Assembly: GCF_014645815.1 (NCBI RefSeq)
Contig: NZ_BMML01000020.1
Span: 1-64,000, forward strand
Direction of reading: 5' to 3'
Length of the DNA stretch: 64,000 bases
Origin: Streptomyces fuscichromogenes
GTDB lineage: Bacteria > Actinomycetota > Actinomycetes > Streptomycetales > Streptomycetaceae
Positions 62,270 to 64,000 of this stretch are shown here, piece after piece (the first letter of the stretch is position 1; each line of letters starts with the position of its first letter). A program made the translations under genes and the position numbers. The notes under the pieces are model-generated. The model had not been told where the DNA came from. It was given only the letters and a program-made list of their open reading frames with translations, and did no database searches.

Positions 62270-64000
62270 CCGGCGCCGCTCGTCCGCGGGCGTTCAGGCG
62301 CGCCGGCCGCATCGTGGTGGTGGGCGCCTCGCTGGCGGGGCTGCGGGCCGCGGAGTCACTGCGCGACGAGGGGTTCACGGGATCGTTGACCATCGTCGGT
62401 GACGAGCCGTGCGAGCCCTACGACCGTCCACCGCTGTCCAAGCAGGTGCTGACGGGGTGGGTGCCCGCCGACGCCACCACGTTGCCCCGGCGTCGCGCCG
62501 TCGACGCGGAGTGGCTGCTGGGCGTGCCCGCCGACGGGCTGGACCTGGCCACCCACCACGTGCGTCTCGCCGACGGCCGCGAGATCCCCTTCGACCGGCT
62601 GCTGATCGCCACCGGGGTACGGGCCCGGCCGTGGTTCGTCGAGTCCGAGGCGGCCCTGGCCGGAGTCTTCGTCGTGCGGACGCGCGAGCACGCCGAAGGC
62701 CTGCGGCGGGCCCTCGCCACCGGGCCGTCCCGGGTACTGGTCGTCGGTGCGGGGTTCACCGGCTGCGAGATCGCCTCCGTCTGCCGGGAGCGGGGCATCC
62801 CGGTGACGGTCGCCGAACTCGCGTCCGCCCCGCTGGCCGGGGCGCTCGGAACCGTGATCGGCGAGGTCGCGGCCGACCTGCAGCGCGCTCATGGCGTGGA
62901 CCTGCGGTGCGGTGTCCAGGTCGTCCGGCTGGAGGGCGACGCGCGGGGACGGTTCCGCCGTGCTCGTCTCGACGACGGCTCCACGGTCGACGCCGAGGTG
63001 GCGGTGGTGGCGCTCGGGAGCATCCGCAACACCGAGTGGCTGCGGGGTTCGGGTCTGGCGGCGGGCGAGTGGGGAGTCACCTGCGACACGGGCTGCCGCG
63101 CCCTGGACACCAACGGCCAGGTCACCGGTGACGTCTTCGCCGCGGGGGACGTGGCCCGCTGCCCGGACCCCGTCGACGGGCACCGGCTCGTCGCGCTGGA
63201 GCACTGGGCGAACGCCGTGGCGCAGGCCGAGGTCGCGGCGCACAACATGGTCAGCGCCGAGGCCGGGCAACGGCCCCACCTGTCCGTCCCGCTGTTCTGG
63301 TCGATCCAGTTCGGCGTCAACATCAAGTCCGTCGGCGTGCCGGCCTTCGCCGACCAGGTGGTCGTCACCCAGGGATCGGTCGCCGACCACCGCTTCGTCG
63401 CCGCGTACGGCTTCCGGGGCCGGGTCACCGCTGCCGTCAGCTTCGACAACGGCAGGTCGCTGAACCACTACCGGCGGTTGATCGAGACGGCCGCGCCCTT
63501 CCCGCCCCGCTGCCCCACCCCCGACCGGCCCGCGGACCAGCACCCGGTGCCCGCCGGCTTCCCCGGCCCCGCCCGGTCCGAGCCGGACGCCACAGGCCAC
63601 GATCCGGGCGAACGCCGCCGTGTCCCGACCGTGCACCGGCATCGGCCACATCCGCCACATCCGCCGCATCCGCCGCATCCGCCGCATCCGCCGCATCCGC
63701 CGCATCCGCCGCATCCGCCGCATCCGCCGCAGGAATGCCCGACCACCGCGAGCGGAACCCCCGGCACACTGCGACGGGTCTACGACCGCTCCGCCCGAGC
63801 CGACCCCTACCCGCTCTACGCCGAACTGCGCGAGACGCCGGTGGCCCGGCAGGAGGACGGCAGCTACGTCATCAGCACCCACCGCGAGATCACGGACGTG
63901 CTGAACGACCCGCGTCTGAGTTCCGACGTACGCAACCTGTCGGGTCCGATGCCGTCGGACGAAGCCCCTTCGTCGTTCATCCACATGGACCCGCCCGAGC
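62266..64000 (+). CDS. FAD ferredoxin-reductase-like protein fused to a cytochrome P450, runs off the window
   Basis: One unbroken frame of at least 578 codons. Residues 1-410: FAD/NAD(P)H reductase of the ferredoxin-reductase type (IVVVGASLAGLRAAESLRDE, CEPYDRPPLSKQVL, VVGAGFTGCEIASVCRERG, VFAAGDVARCPDPVDG, EHWANAVAQAEVAAHNM). Residues 420-485: Pro-rich linker with nine His-Pro-Pro repeats. From residue about 495: P450 N-terminus (RVYDRSARADPYPLYAELRE, YVISTHREITDVLNDPRLSS, IHMDPPE). The Cys loop lies beyond the edge. Reductase first, P450 second, is an uncommon order. The peptide and P450 at 59.9-61.4 kb may be functional neighbours. Confidence 0.85.
   Translation, partial: MTGAARPRAFRRAGRIVVVGASLAGLRAAESLRDEGFTGSLTIVGDEPCEPYDRPPLSKQVLTGWVPADATTLPRRRAVDAEWLLGVPADGLDLATHHVRLADGREIPFDRLLIATGVRARPWFVESEAALAGVFVVRTREHAEGLRRALATGPSRVLVVGAGFTGCEIASVCRERGIPVTVAELASAPLAGALGTVIGEVAADLQRAHGVDLRCGVQVVRLEGDARGRFRRARLDDGSTVDAEVAVVALGSIRNTEWLRGSGLAAGEWGVTCDTGCRALDTNGQVTGDVFAAGDVARCPDPVDGHRLVALEHWANAVAQAEVAAHNMVSAEAGQRPHLSVPLFWSIQFGVNIKSVGVPAFADQVVVTQGSVADHRFVAAYGFRGRVTAAVSFDNGRSLNHYRRLIETAAPFPPRCPTPDRPADQHPVPAGFPGPARSEPDATGHDPGERRRVPTVHRHRPHPPHPPHPPHPPHPPHPPHPPHPPHPPQECPTTASGTPGTLRRVYDRSARADPYPLYAELRETPVARQEDGSYVISTHREITDVLNDPRLSSDVRNLSGPMPSDEAPSSFIHMDPPE
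63649..63729. repeat. 9-bp tandem repeat encoding (His-Pro-Pro)9
   Basis: CATCCGCCG-type units, nine in a row (81 bases), nearly identical (one CCA variant early). In frame within the reductase-P450 linker. The unit preserves the frame, so length can vary by slippage without breaking the protein. It gives a stiff polyproline rod with regularly spaced His. Confidence 0.9.

Noticed and set aside
63649-63729. Regular 9-bp repeat as a possible CRISPR or minisatellite
   Set aside because: There are no spacers, the unit is a codon triplet repeat in frame with a protein, and the flanks continue the reductase and P450 reading frame.

Overview
The window looks like Streptomyces chromosome. GC content is very high, codons are GC3-biased, GTG starts are common, and 4-base stop/start overlaps recur. 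Regulators are of typical Streptomyces kinds (SARP/AfsR-like, LAL, HxlR, AraC, PucR), one gene carries a rare TTA codon, and two familiar Streptomyces intergenic repeat types are present. No rRNA, tRNA or CRISPR array was seen. Product names come from recognising motifs and family patterns by eye; no search was run.

Region by region. 0-4.7 kb: the 3' part of an AfsR/SARP-type regulator, a collapsed alpha/beta-hydrolase remnant, and a cyclic-nucleotide-binding/thioredoxin-reductase-like fusion. 4.7-7.9 kb: two divergent IucA/IucC-type (NIS) siderophore synthetases. 8-10 kb: a secreted VWA protein overlapping a second secreted, membrane-anchored protein. 10-16.8 kb: small housekeeping-type genes and regulators (AlaA-like aminotransferase, HAD protein, histidine phosphatase, thioesterase, two HxlR regulators, NmrA-like protein, AraC protein). 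17-21.2 kb: a purine-to-allantoin cluster (8-oxoguanine deaminase, uricase, HIU hydrolase, OHCU decarboxylase, small HTH regulator). 21.6-27.9 kb: PolX and the glyoxylate pathway genes hyi, glxR and gcl; hyi and gcl share a 15-bp palindrome. The purine and glyoxylate blocks fit together, because allantoin breakdown yields glyoxylate. 28-36.9 kb: two overlapping acyl-CoA synthetases, a divergent GAF-LuxR regulator, a LAL regulator and a secreted trypsin. 37-39.7 kb: a winged-helix protein and CorA.

39.7-50 kb is a patchwork accessory region: fragments of ISL3 and IS110 transposases, HdeD-like and AI-2E-family membrane proteins, AraC and PucR regulators, an acetoacetate-decarboxylase-family enzyme, a small secreted peptide, a second corA 3' fragment, and over 2 kb with no recognisable gene. 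50-60 kb mixes intact molybdenum-related genes (MOSC, MoeA, a sulfite-oxidase-like protein), an M24 peptidase with a leaderless-type promoter, and two unusual fusions (GGCT-PNPOx and HxlR-peroxiredoxin) beside a second-type enolase. It also holds many decayed genes: deaminase, methyltransferase, phosphotransferase, ferredoxin reductase and two RraA-like genes.

The most interesting part is 59.8-64 kb. A 32-residue gene with a good ribosome-binding site, encoding two aromatic-x-Ala-Tyr motifs, lies just upstream of a cytochrome P450. About 0.9 kb beyond that P450 starts an in-frame fusion of an FAD ferredoxin-reductase-like protein to a second P450, joined by nine His-Pro-Pro repeats and running off the window edge. 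This could be a P450-modified peptide system; that is inference from gene arrangement and peptide composition.
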